64,000 bases of DNA from Neoceratodus forsteri (lineage: Eukaryota; Chordata; Ceratodontiformes; Ceratodontidae). The notes under the pieces were generated by a model, which did no database searches, was not told where the DNA came from, and saw nothing but the letters and a program-made list of their open reading frames with translations. The stretch is taken from assembly GCA_016271365.2 (NCBI GenBank), contig CM028130.1:466893501-466957500 (forward strand). Reading direction: 5' to 3'. Position numbers and translations under genes: made by a program. Numbering within the stretch: position 1 is the first letter of the stretch; each line of letters opens with the position of its first letter. Shown here one piece after another: positions 9,489 to 20,599 of the stretch.

Positions 9489-11338
9489 AGAGATGCAGTG
9501 AATTTAAATTTTGCCAGTGAAGTGTAAATGAAATGATCACTTTGCATTGTTACTTTGCTACATGGAGTGACCAATACAAAAGGCTCACTTCACCTTGTGA
9601 CTATTACTTCGCATTTTCATTCCACCTTAACATGAAGTAAGGTGAAGTGACAACAATATTGACAAATTTGGCAGCCCCTCACACACACAGTCACCAGAAT
9701 TAATGTGCATCCCAAAAATGCTACTATCTTGTGTCCAGAAAGCTCCCCAATGCTGACAAAGCAAAATGATAGCACAAGAAATGCAAAATCTCCAAGAATT
9801 AATGGTGCACCCAGTCATGCATGCAGCGGTCACACAGTCACCAGAATTAATGTACATCCCCAAAATGCTACTGCCTTGTGTCCAGAAAATTCTCTGGTGC
9901 TGACGAAGTGAAGTGAGAGCGTAACAAGAAATGCAAAGTCTCCCAGAATTAATGGCGCACTCAGTTATGCATGCAATGGTCAGACAGAGTCACCTGAATT
10001 AATTTCCATCCCCAAAAAGCTACTGTCTTGTGTCCAGAAAATTCCCCAGTGCTGAAGAAGTGAAATGAGAGGGTAACAAAAAATGCAAAGTTTCCCAGGA
10101 TTAGTGGTGCACTCCATCATACGCGCATTGGTCATACACAGTCACCAGAATTAATGTGCATCCCCAAAATGCTACTATCTTGTGTCCAGAAGATTCCTCA
10201 GTGTTGACTAAGTGAAATGAGAACATAACAAGAAGTGCAGTCTCCCAGAATAAATGGTGTACTGCAAGCACACTAACAGATTAAGATTGCACTGCACACT
10301 CAAGAGATGCAGACACAAAGGCACAGCAACACCTAACCAGTGTTCTCAAATCACAAATCCAAATCTGGAAAAAAATACCTTTTGCTGGTTGGGGGGAGGT
10401 GGGTAGTGCACAGCAGTAACAGTCCTCTACCAGTAAAGACACCACAAAACAGTATAAAAAATTCATGAAGATGTGGTGGATAGCAGGTTCACACTGCTGC
10501 AATTATTCTGTGGCACAATAAAAGATGTCTGATTTAAGGGCATGCATCGCACACTCACACACACACCATAAGTACTGTGTAGCAAGTTGAAAACCTTTAG
10601 TAATATAACCACATGTTTTAAACAAACTGAAATTATACACTGCTGCACCACAACAATCAGCAAAAAAAGTCAAGAATTACTGAAAATGTTACTGTATGTA
10701 CAGTAACACAGTTATACAAGAAAAATATAACCAAAACAGAAAGACTGCCTTTTTCCTCCCAGTTAATCAACCTATACCACAGGTATGCCCCTACCCCAAA
10801 GCACACTTCACAGTACACAGACTGACTGTTCTAAATTAACATTTAAAATCTACACACAAACAATAAACACTTGATGATATGAGCACAGGAGGGTTTCCTA
10901 CAATCAATGTACTAAATTTTGAGAAAAAAAATGACACAAAAAGGCTTTTTTAACAGATTTTAGTGGATTTGAATCGCAGAGCTCTGAGAGGAAACTATCT
11001 CCATCTTCCACTACATACACACTACACAGAACTGAGGATGTGCAGAACAATCTAGAGCCCATGTGACCTGCAATCCCATAAAGCATTGCAAAATTCACCT
11101 TGTAGCTCAATAACAAGGCAAAGTGATGTGAAGTACATTGATTTCAATTTACTTAGCCTTAAAATTGGTGGAGAAATGGTTTGGGGGTGGAATAATGCAA
11201 ACTCGTTGATATTAATGGACTTTGCAGTCCCCATTATGATGCAAAGTACTCCGCTTTGCAATGTGGAGCACTTCGCGGATTCCACATTACTCCATGAATC
11301 ATAATGTTGGCCACTTCGCCCACCACTAACAGAGATGC
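9489..11338. mobile_element. Non-autonomous hAT-like DNA transposon (candidate)
   Basis: An 8 bp direct repeat AGAGATGC (9489-9496 and 11331-11338; the match extends to nine bases) flanks a 1.83 kb non-coding segment. The left inner end begins agtgaattt and the right inner end, reversed, begins gttagtggtgggcgaagtgg, a start reminiscent of hAT termini. Copies and near-copies of the short motif gcgaagtg / cacttcgc are concentrated within about 170 bp of the left end and 280 bp of the right end, like the subterminal transposase-binding repeats of hAT elements. No transposase is encoded. The terminal inverted repeats are poor, so the class is a suggestion. Confidence 0.5.
9685..10265. repeat. Four tandem copies of a ~150 bp repeat
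   Basis: The phrase tcaccagaattaatgt starts at 9691, 9838, 9990 (one substitution) and 10142, giving periods of 147, 152 and 152 bp. Each copy continues with a shared 'ctactgtcttgtgtccagaa' type segment and ends with a 'tctcccagaattaatggtgcac' type segment. The array lies inside the hAT-like element. Confidence 0.85.
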
Positions 11339-11449
11339 ATATTTTACAAAGTGACAGTTACTTTTAACTTTCCAATATTAATGTAACATGAGCTTTTTCA
11401 TCATTATTTTCCTAGTAAGCATCCGGAATTTCCCCACTGCATGTATAAT

Positions 11450-12550
11450 TAGAGGATCCTCAGTTGTCAAGAGAATGGTAACCAACTAATTTTTATTTGT
11501 AAGAATTATAGAATCAATAATTGGTTGTAACCAATCAATCCTAATGTTATTATACCATGAACATTTTATCAGGACATGTATCAGATCTTCTTTTTCAGTC
11601 TGGTTACAGTTACACAAACTATCTCTTGGGTCCTGTGATTTCTAATACAAAGCTGCTTTAGGATTGGATTCAAATAACTGAAGCCTAAAACGTGAAAAGT
11701 TTTTACGTATATTTGGATCCTCCAAGACATCAAGGTAGAATCTATAACCATGTTTATTATCATTATATGAGTACCATTTAGCATACTTTGAGGCTTCCAC
11801 ACATGCCATGTCTAAGTCCTTATAATACTTTATCTTCCTTTTAATTTATGGCCTGTACTGTTCACTGATACTATTCCCCCTTTCGTACATACTTCATGAG
11901 GAAATCCAAAACGTATTTCTTGAGGAGTCTCCTGAGATGTTGATACCAGAGAGAATCCTTGGAACCCCACTTTTCCCAGTCCACCTTTTCAAGTAAGCAT
12001 TGTTTAACCCATTTATCATTGGGTAATTTTAATATTATAATCCACTAATTAATGTCTCTAGTATCTGCCAGTGCTTGTAAGCTAACTAAACTGAGCTCAG
12101 CTTAAATAAAGTGTGCAGGAGTTAACTTTGACAACCTAAAGTAGTTCTTAACAATTGTATTGCTGGCTTTTCTAGTCGGTTAATGGGGCTCATGCCCCAG
12201 ATCTCTGCTCCGTATAATTACTGAGCATTAAATTTGGCTTGCAAAGTATGTACTAATGGTCTAATAGAGGACCCACCATACAAATAGTTAAATCTGGCTA
12301 ATGCAGTCACTGTGATTTTAGTTTTAGATATTGAATATTCAATATGGGAATTCCATGAAACATTATTTATAAAAATAATTCCAAAATATGTGTACTTATT
12401 AACTATTTCAAGTTTAACATGATGAATTCTCCATGAATATTTGGTTTTTCTTGCTCCTACAACTAATACTTTAGATTTTTCCAAATTTATTTTTAAGGAC
12501 AAAGACTGACATTTTGGCTGAAAGATTAAGCTTGTTTTGTAGCCCAGCAA
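11450..12550 (-). pseudogene. LINE ORF2 C-terminal region with Cys/His knuckle
   Basis: The frame 12218-12550 contains NLEKSKVLVVGARKTKYSW and NKYTYFGIIFINNVSWNSH, the RT-thumb pattern 'K-T-K-x-x-V' then 'F/Y-K-Y-L-G'. It continues with ALARFNYLYGGSSIRPLVH. Lower down, about 11580-11760, the translation gives FRLQLFESNPKAAL and CNCNQTEKEDLIHVLIKC, a C-x-C...H...C knuckle as found at the C-terminus of several LINE ORF2 proteins. Stops separate the pieces. Confidence 0.7.
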
Positions 12551-13802
12551 CAGTTGATGAACACAATACCAAATTGCCAGCGTATGATGAAGAAGAACAT
12601 GGAGTTGAATTAATTTTGGGGGTCAGTCACAGGTGTTTCTAGTTCAATAAAGACATCATTCAAATAAATACAAAATAGCATGGGTGCCAATATGCATCCT
12701 TGTCTGACTTTTTTGTTAGTTTTTATATTATTGGATAGATAATTTCCTGCTCTTATTTTGCCCATGTATCTGTATATAAGTTTCTTATACTATTAACCAA
12801 AACTGTGGAAATACCCCATTTCATCATCACATCCCATAGTATGGTTCTTTTTGTTTTTTTTTCATTCAATTTTTATTGGATTTTGCAATACAGAGAATGA
12901 ATCACCAGTAACAAAAACTGTAACACCAAGTAGATACCTTCTACATCAGGCAGATTCATTCTCCCCCTCCCCCACCTCCACCACCCCACCTCCCTCCCCC
13001 TCTGATGCAGCGGTACTCTAAAGAATTAACAACATGAATTCTAACAGCAAGATATCATGGTTAAACCAAGTACAGGGCTTGCAACGGACCCCATAGTTTA
13101 TATCACATCCCATAGTATGGTTCTATTTACTGTACTGAATGCTGAGCTATAATCTATAAATGCCAGTTACAGTTTCTGTTTCCTAATTTTAATGTATTTC
13201 TCAATCAGATGTGAGAGTACAAAACAATTGTCTATGGAGAAATGATTTTCATGAAATCCTGCTTGAGCAGGAACGAGTCCACCAAGCACATCCACTTTCC
13301 TTTTTAGTCTTCCCAACAGGATTTTGGCATATACCTTACCCAATATGTCCAGTAGGCTGATAGGCCTATACATCGATGGGTCATCTTTTGGTCCCTTCTT
13401 ATGAATGGGTATTATTGTTGAATCAAACCAGGTATGTGGTGTATAATTTTGGATAATGCATTCATTAAAGAATGGCACTAAATAGTCTGCCCACTCTCCA
13501 GCCATGGATGTATATACTTCCCCCAGAATTTTATCTGGTACTGGTGCTTTATTATTTTTTAAACTAACTATTCCAGTCAATACTTCTAGTTTAGTGACAC
13601 ACCTATAAGTGGATTTTATTTCTTGTATATCCATTTTCCTCCAAGAGGAGGCTGCTCTGGGATCATAAAGTATAGTGTTATAATATTTAGTCCAAGTATC
13701 CATAGCAATCTGATAAACCACGTCAGTTTGCCAGCCCCTGTAGCCTTTAACGACCTTTATCCAGAATGATTTAATATCATTGTTGTTAATAACTTTAGTC
13801 AT
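12550..13802 (-). pseudogene. LINE reverse transcriptase domain
   Basis: The frame 13167-13802 (211 codons) covers the RT fingers: SLKNNKAPVPDKILGEVY, STIIPIHKKGPKDDPSMYRP, ISLLDILGKVYAKILLGRL, QAGFHENHFSIDNCFVLSHL. The palm resumes at about 13167-13130 (LAFIDYSSAFSTVN) and, beyond the L1 insertion, at about 12826-12560 with RQGCILAPMLFCIYLNDVF. The catalytic block reads YAGN near 12572-12584 where YADD is expected, so both metal-binding aspartates are lost. This RT cannot be active. Confidence 0.85.
12826..13124 (-). mobile_element. 5'-truncated L1 insertion with 23 bp target-site duplication
   Basis: A 23 bp direct repeat (12826-12848 and 13102-13124, identical, starting atcacatcccatag) flanks a 253 bp insert. 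The insert begins on the plus strand with a T-rich run and 'ttcattcaatttttattgga'. Read on the minus strand this is a LINE 3' end with an AATAAAA signal and a poly-A tail. The long, perfect duplication, the poly-A and the severe 5' truncation are the hallmarks of L1 target-primed insertion. The insertion splits the RT coding region of the older LINE, and the target duplication is undamaged, so it is relatively young. Confidence 0.9.
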
Positions 13803-14399
13803 TTTCTCCCATTGAAGTTCATGGTAGGCTTTCTTTTTTTTTTTTTAGGAAGGCCCTATAGTTCCTTCTGGTTTCTTTTAATTCAGTAGCACTTACTTTA
13901 TCAGCATTCTTTTTATCTTTCCTTGTTATATGCCTTAGGTGTTTTTTCTGCATCAAACCAGCCAGTAGTAGGTATAACACATTTTTTTCTGTACAATAGG
14001 TTTATAAAGATTTATCTCCAGCTCTTGGAAGAAAACTTTCAATTTTTGATACATAAACTTGGGTGCATTATAAGCAGGCTTCCATATATTTAAAAATGCA
14101 TTTCCTGGTTCAGGCCTTCCAGGGTTATTGTTCATTCTAGTTTCTTTAAGTATCTGATCCCCACATCTGCAAGGATTGTTGGGTTCTTTGTAAATTTTGT
14201 TTCATTAATATTTACAGCTTTATATACAATAACTGGGAAGTGGTCGCTTTCAGTCCTGGACTGAACAATCAGGTCCAACCAAAAGTCTGGCTGCCCTTGT
14301 ATTATATTAGATCAAAAACAGAAGCTCCCACATTTGTAAAATAAGTTGGTGACCCTTCTCTATCCCCTTTATATCTACCAATTAATAGGAAAATTAGGT

Positions 14400-14983
14400 T
14401 GTCATCCATTAGCTAGATCGACCTTTGGCCATTAAAGTTGTATCTTAAATCACTAGATGCTCTTTTAATTCTAGTTACATTTGTGTACATGAATCCAAGC
14501 ATAGAATTGTCACTAAGACCATCGTATGTTCTAATCCTTGCATTAAAGTGTCCTAAAAGTAGAAGATATGTACTTGGTGATTTAAGCTGGGCATCTCTTT
14601 CTGAGTCTATCAGTTTTTCCCATATATTGTTAGTCAAAGCCTTGTTCTTTAGAGGTAGAATATAGCAATTAAACAGCAGTATCACTGGCATCCTGGCTTA
14701 TTATCTCCAAATTTGTAAATATTCCTGTTTTTACGTAGGTGGCTAGTCCTCCTGGCCTATGATCAACTATGGCCATCGTTGTGTCAGGTATTTGTACAAG
14801 GGTGAAACCATTTGTATCAATGTCATTATTAATACCATGCCAGGTTTTCTGGAAACAAATTAAATAGAATTTACTAATAAACATAATCCAATCCTGGTCA
14901 TGAGATTTAGATTTAAAGCCAGCTATATTCCAGGAAATAAGAAAATCATGCCTGCATTTACAATTGTTCAAAGAACACATCAT
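14400..14983 (-). pseudogene. LINE APE-type endonuclease fragment
   Basis: The frame 14669-14983 gives FLISWNIAGFKSKSHDQDW, FYLICFQKTWHG and GGLATYVKTGIF, matching the 'S-W-N-I-x-G', 'Q-E-T-W' and 'G-G-L/V-A' motifs of LINE endonucleases; the glutamate of QETW is Lys here. The frame 14413-14691 continues with TYLLLLGHFNARI, the 'L-G-D-F-N-A-R' motif with His in place of the catalytic Asp. The two changes would disable nicking of the target DNA. Confidence 0.8.
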
Positions 14984-15059
14984 GGAATTAGAGCCAGGCT
15001 CCTTATTTGGTAGGTCCAGTCAATTGTCATATCCTGCCAGAGCCATTTATTTATTCTGA

Positions 15060-17060
15060 GTTGGTACTGTAAAGGAACCATTCACATTATGAGTTTGCAC
15101 AGCAGAAGGATTATGTGACCACTCCGTTTGTTTCATGAAGTACAGTGGAACACCTTCTAGCCCATTAAGGTCAACTAAAAAAGTCCCATGGCATGTATAT
15201 ATTTTGTTTTTTGCCCTACTTTGTTGGCCACCTCTGAGTTATTAAATAAAATATCAATTTGCCCATCCCCTCTAAGGCTCAGATGTCTCTGTGCCCCCAG
15301 TACCCCATTCCTTCCCAGCCTAATACTTAAAAGGTTAGCAAACAAGTTACACAGAACTTTTGTAAGTTTAGCATTTGTTTCATTTGGAAGTTTTTTACAC
15401 CCAAATAAGCTCAATGTAACTGGTTCTGCATCATTTGGTGTGAGTATTCCCCTCCATACTTCACTCCTCACCTCTGGTCCTGCATAGTTATTAACAGTAT
15501 CTGACTCTTACATTTTCATCAAACATTGTGGCAGAGAGATTAAATATTTGTATTTAATAAAAAAATTCTCCATACATAGTTCAATACCCTTTCTGTTGTG
15601 AAGAAAATATCCACACTTTCGGCAAAGGTATCCTTTTCTACTTCTACAGCTCTGTTTACAATAAGCAAATCATCAATTACAATATCTAAATCTATTTTCT
15701 CCTTCAGGAGCTGAAGTTTATATTCTGCTTATTCCTGTGTTGTTTCACCATTTATTCTCCTGAGGTCATATAATCTAATAAATGTTTGCTTTATTGTTTG
15801 CGGTGTATCTTGCCTTAGTTGATTAATGTCTGTTTCTGTTTGTTGTTGTGCATCCTCTTTTGTCCAGTACTTTTAGGTTGCTACCCTCCAGTTGTGAGTC
15901 TTTATTAATTTCCTTCACTGTATCATCTGAATTAACTTTCTTTTTAGTAGAGGTATTTTTATGTCTCTTCACTTCGTTTCCTTTAGATTTGTTTTGGCAT
16001 ATGTGTTCTGGTTTTAGCTTTACTTTTACTTCTTTTAGTTTTGTCCCAACTTTTGTTTTAACTTTTTTCTTTCAAAAATTCTTGCTCCTTGAGGTATTTT
16101 CCTCTGCATGCATTATGGGAATATCAGAGGAAATATGATTGTTGAAAAATCTGGTCTATTACCCTCCAATCGAGTAGAGTGATGTTTATTTTCCTCTAAG
16201 GGGATTGAGGAGAAGTCCATTGGTGGACATATTTGATTTAAAATTCTGATAACATCATCCATCCTTGCACTGTTAACTGCAATATATTCATTTAATGATT
16301 CAATTTAATTTCTGTTAATTATTATTTATTTATTGAATTTTGGTAACCAGGTAAGCCCACTAAGCCAATACAGTCCCTTTTTCAGGGGCGACCTAGATTA
16401 AATTAATTAATCATTAATTGTTATGTAATTATTAATTGCTCGAATATCTTAAGGTTAGCTGCATACTGATTTTTCAAAACCTTAATGACGTCTTCACTAA
16501 GGATTGAAGGAGTATAGATCAATGTTCCACTATTCTGCTTATCACTTATTACTGGGGGGAAATTCATTTCATATGCTGCTTCTTTATGCAGGCTCATACT
16601 TTCCTTGTTTAAGTGATGCAACTTCTCATCTCTGTCTCCTTTAGTTAAATTCCATTTGTCATTTAGAGGGGTATTTTCTGAATATTGTCCAAATGCTTAA
16701 GCCCCTGTATAGTATTTTCCAATCTATCAGTGACCTCTTTTAATGCATTATTCCCTGTTGTCTTATCCTACTCAGAAGCCTTCAATGCCATATTCTTATG
16801 CGCCTCCTCTGGCATATCAGCATAGCTTATGTTTTGATCTATTAAGTCAATGCTACTTCCTCCAGTGGTATACTGGGAGTCTCTAGAAGCCCAACCTATA
16901 AAGTCTAAATCCAGTAAATGATTACCATCAGGATGAGCCTGTCTTTTAGAAGAGTACAGGCTCTGCTCATTGTCATCATTTGCGTCATTTGTGACAATTC
17001 TAGGGTTCTTTACATTAAAAGGCCATGAGTTTGACAATTGTAGGGTCAAAGTAAGGGCAA
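15060..17060 (-). pseudogene. LINE ORF1 fragments
   Basis: Upstream of the endonuclease on the same strand, the translation of 15175-15471 reads DAEPVTLSLFGCKKLPNETN and IRLGRNGVLGAQRHLSLRGD and then runs toward the endonuclease start. Frames at 16421-16621 and 16768-17049 are acidic or lysine-rich with coiled-coil-like spacing. Between them the reverse strand is rich in Lys and Glu codons. No esterase or RRM signature is clear. Position and composition suggest a decayed ORF1 protein; its nucleic-acid-binding role is an inference. Confidence 0.4.
16318..16395. repeat. Short LINE/SINE tail-like insertion
   Basis: The segment from 'tttatttattgaattttggtaacc' through 'cccactaagcc' and 'agtccctttttcaggggcgacct' resembles the start of the LINE 3' end at about 43945-44010 (tttatttattgaag, then caggttaacaacc). 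Both look like the 'ACCAGGTAAGTCCC' type of 3' tail hairpin seen on some vertebrate retroelements. Family name uncertain. Confidence 0.35.
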
Positions 17061-17659
17061 ATATATGTGGTGTTTATTGCACAGTTCTTAATTGTAACAT
17101 TTTCAGTTTGAATTTTAGTATTAACTTTAGGTTTAGCAAGCATTTGGGTTATAGTTTGTTGTTTGAGGTTCCCTAGATTTTATTTCTCATTACCTAAATT
17201 CTCATTATTAGTTTCCTCATTAATTTTGGTCTTTCTGTTTCCATTTGTTTTCTTCCTGTCATTTATTTATACTTTTAGCTTTCTCCTGCTTCAACCCCAC
17301 TTTCTCACTAACTCTGTCTATGCTCTTTTTTCTGAACTCTTTCTTCGCCCTTTTTTTATACCTGTCTTTATCATCCAAAGGCCTCTTGACTTAGGTAACA
17401 TCCTCATTGTCTTCTTCAATTCCTGCTAAACTGTCCTGGATAGGATTTCCTGTGTTTCTTTATTAGGAATCTCCATTTGCTAGCGTCTTATAGCTGTCAT
17501 TTTCTGCTACTATTATTGGTTGTATCTAAAAAGATATAGTAGCTAATTGCACTTGCCCTTGTAAATAATATTAAAATTGGTCTATATAATGTCCCACTGT
17601 GTCAGACTCAAGTAATCAACTTTGGTCTATTATAATCAATTTAGAATTAAAAGGAAAGG

Positions 17660-19060
17660 CATGTACTCAATGAATATATATTTTTTTATTGAATATGTAT
17701 TACTGAAAAAGTTTAAAACACACAACAAAACTCACTAATCCCAAAAACACAAGCACAAGATAACTATGCACTTATCTTACAGTGAACAATATGACAATAT
17801 CCATGAATCCCCCCAAAACAAGAGGAATCCCTCCATCCAAAACCCCCACATCCCCTCAGAGCACAGGAGCTAAGATAACTTACTACAGGAGTCCAAACCC
17901 AGATAACTCTGCCTTCTCCACAGAGAAAACATCTACTCCTAGGATGGCCAATGTTATAGAAATTCCCCAGTGTACCCCCTAACCACACCAGGATATGATA
18001 CAATTGGCTTGAGGAGTGATGGAAATTCTAGAGTAAGAAATTAACCTCCATCCTATTTTCTCATTATGCACCTCTTACCAACAAAAGTGTGTGTAGGGTT
18101 TCCCAGTCCTGCATGTAGCGATCACCTCTTTGAAGTCTCCATGCAATGTGCCTCTCCACCTCAAGGGCCTGGATTATTTCTGTATGCCATTCCCTAAAGG
18201 AGGGAGACTGACATATAACCAATTTTGAAGAATAACCATTTTTGTTGCCATGGAGATCAGAGGCATGTAGGCCCTGCACCGTCGAATTAGAGATAAGGAA
18301 AATCTCCTATGAGACATACTTCATACATAAATGCATCCTCAAGACCCAGCAGAGGATCCAAAGATGATCTAATACACACCAGAAGGGCTAGATTTTGGAA
18401 CAATCCCATAATATATGTTTTAAACTCCCCTCCAGAAGACCACATCAAAAACAAAGAGGAGAAGAGGTCCTGCCCATCTTGTGTAACCTTTTCAGCATTA
18501 AGGATAAGTCATGCAGTATCCTAAATTTGGTCCATTGGTACTGAACCCTGGTCACAAATTTGTAAAGGTTGCACCAAATCATTTGCCAACGGGAAGAGTC
18601 GTGACCCAAATTGGGTTGCTGCTGCCAGAAAACCCCATCCCTGAAAGAGCATGGAGATCAATTGCTTGCAGACAAGAGTAGTGCCAGAAACTGGATGAGG
18701 CCGAATAGTTTTAGACATTAACTGAATCAAGACCATAGCACCCGTTGATTGCCATGGGCCATGGCCCAGATAATCTCATACAGCCCTGGAAAGTTGCAAA
18801 TACTTAAATCCATGAAAGATGGGAATTTCAAACACTGATTGCAGTTCCCTCAATGGTAACAATCAACCATTCTGAAATACTGACTGTATTGTAACCTCTC
18901 TCAGTTGGGGACAGAAAGCCTCTGGAATGGGCTTGCCCCTGATGTGAAAGTGAGGATTACCTAATACAGGTTGGATAAGTACTTTACTCCAATCCACCCT
19001 CAGGTAAGTTTGGAGTCGGAAGGTGGAGGACCTATCCACATCCCATTAATAGCACCTCAT
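17660..19060 (-). mobile_element. L1-clade LINE, 3' part (lower fragment of a split element)
   Basis: Minus-strand translation from about 19010 downward gives GNPHFHIRGKPIPEAFCPQL and LLPLRELQSVFEIP and FKYLQLSRA. This is the L1 ORF2 block after the RT thumb ('L-W-G-N-P', 'F-x-x-L', 'F-x-Y-L-Q-L-R'). Frames at 18521-18736, 18064-18279 and 17764-18003 carry the rest of the C-terminal region, including FREWHTEIIQALEVERHIAW. The end near 17680 (ttttttattgaatatg) is a LINE 3' end in reverse. The fragment continues the L1 RT at 23473-24440, from which it is separated by the CR1 at 19.07-23.47 kb. Confidence 0.75.
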
Positions 19061-19475
19061 TCAGCCAGTTGGCTTTTTTTGCAGGGAAGTGCAAAAAATG
19101 CACACTAAGACTGCTGCATGAGGTGGCAACTGTGTTCTGTTTAAAAATAATTGTTTTATGTGTGGAAAGCCTTGTGTTGGAGAGAGAGTGGCTGACAGGA
19201 AGTGACATACTACTTTTGGTTCCCTCACTCCATATAAGGCAAGCTTCAGCGAGTGGAGCGAACACACAAGTTCACATGTGGAGATGCGCGCAGAGACACG
19301 CACATCTCTATGCATGTCTGCTGTGTCAGCTGGGATGGCAGGGAGGTAGGTCAGAAATTTTTACAACTTTGTTCATATTTGTTTACAATAACAGCATATA
19401 CTATAGACACTAGAAAGGGGCTAAGGCAGGCCATGATTATAATAAGTGGAAGTGAGTGGCCAAACATAACACAAT

Positions 19476-20412
19476 ATGGGAACCCATGAAAACCTGTGTG
19501 GTGCTTGTCAAATGTATGCCATTGGGTCACAAATTGAAAATTTTGTACGTGATCGATATCTGTTGCTCAGGGTGTTGCAGGACAAACTAAACAGTCTGCA
19601 CATTAAAAGCTCCTCTGACCCTGATTTACACTCATTAGAGTCATACATTGATGAAATTGCTTCTCTCTACTATCCCTGTAGTGGCACTAATCCAGTACTA
19701 GAACCATCAAATCTAGTAGCCACTTCAGCATTGGAACCTGTACCCAACTTAGAGGATGAAACATGATCACAAGTCCCAAGAGACAAAATGAAGTATGGGG
19801 TGGTCAAGTGTTTAATAGTTCCCCAGTGGTTCAGACACACAATAAGTTTGAGGTCTTCACACCAGACAAGGATAGTCTGAACCCAGACTTATTTGGTGCC
19901 CCCACTTCTTATGACCACCAGCAACAAATATCTCAACCTCTGTGCCTAAACTCGCTTAGATGGAAGTAAATTCCAACAACAAAAGCCCAGTACCCTTAGA
20001 ATCAACTACACCCAGCCTTGGAACAAAAACAATTAGCAAGGTGGCTTCTCCTAGGCAGATATTTGTATTGGGGGACTCCATTATTAAGCATATTGACAGA
20101 ACTGTGTGTAATCCAGACAAAAGTAATCATACCTGCTCCAGCTTCAGGGGAGCAGGTATATCCAATATTACCTTGATGGCTCCAAATGTACTGAAACACT
20201 CTGGTGAAAACCCTCTGGTAATAATACACGCTGGCACAAATGATATCAATAGATGCCACTTGGACCAAATGAAGCTAAATACCATCTGCCTTAGCAACAA
20301 CTTGGCTGAAATGGGTTGTGAAGTATGTTTTTCAGAAGTTTTGCCAGTACCAAGCGCCACTGATTATGTTATTAATAGAATTAAATCCTACAATGAGTGG
20401 CTGAGGAAATGA
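19476..20412 (+). pseudogene. CR1 ORF1 (Cys-pair region plus SGNH esterase domain)
   Basis: The frame 19476-19766 starts MGTHENLCGACQMYAIGSQ, a C-x2-C motif near the N-terminus followed by a leucine-rich helix, as in CR1 ORF1. It ends at a TGA that overlaps an ATG, and the frame 19763-19969 continues. The frame 19960-20412 holds the esterase: RQIFVLGDSIIKHIDRTVC (G-D-S nucleophile block), GAGISNITL and VIIHAGTNDINRCHL (G-T-N-D block), then CFSEVLPVPSATD. The final D-x-x-H block falls near 20480 (about DGLQLSRRG) with His replaced by Gln. The esterase of CR1 ORF1p is thought to act on lipids or membranes. Two frame changes make it a pseudogene. Confidence 0.85.
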
Positions 20413-20599
20413 TGCTTGTCACAGGAAATATAATGCCTCACACACTGGGAACATTTTGTAGATAGCCCTTCTCTCTTCTGTTGGGATGGGCTCCAGTTGA
20501 GCAGGAGAGGTAGTTCCATCTTAGGTAGGAGAATTCTCTCACATATTAGCAGCTGTTTAAACTAACATCCAAGGGGGAGTTTGGGGTTACACCCAAGAC

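Larger units (their letters stand above)
11380..17640 (-). mobile_element. Decayed non-LTR retrotransposon (LINE), clade unresolved
   Basis: Reading the minus strand from high to low coordinates gives ORF1-like fragments (about 17.06-15.06 kb), an APE-type endonuclease (14.98-14.40), reverse transcriptase (13.80-12.55) and a C-terminal domain with a Cys/His knuckle (about 12.55-11.45). The order is that of an endonuclease-bearing LINE. RT phrases (YRPISLLDILGKVYAK, RQGCILAPMLF, the 'ALARFNYLYGGSSIRPLV' tail) do not fit the L1 or CR1 copies elsewhere in the window. The element may belong to the Jockey/I superfamily but I cannot fix the clade. It is interrupted by the L1 insertion at 12849-13101 and a short tail-like insertion near 16318-16395. 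Confidence 0.75.
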
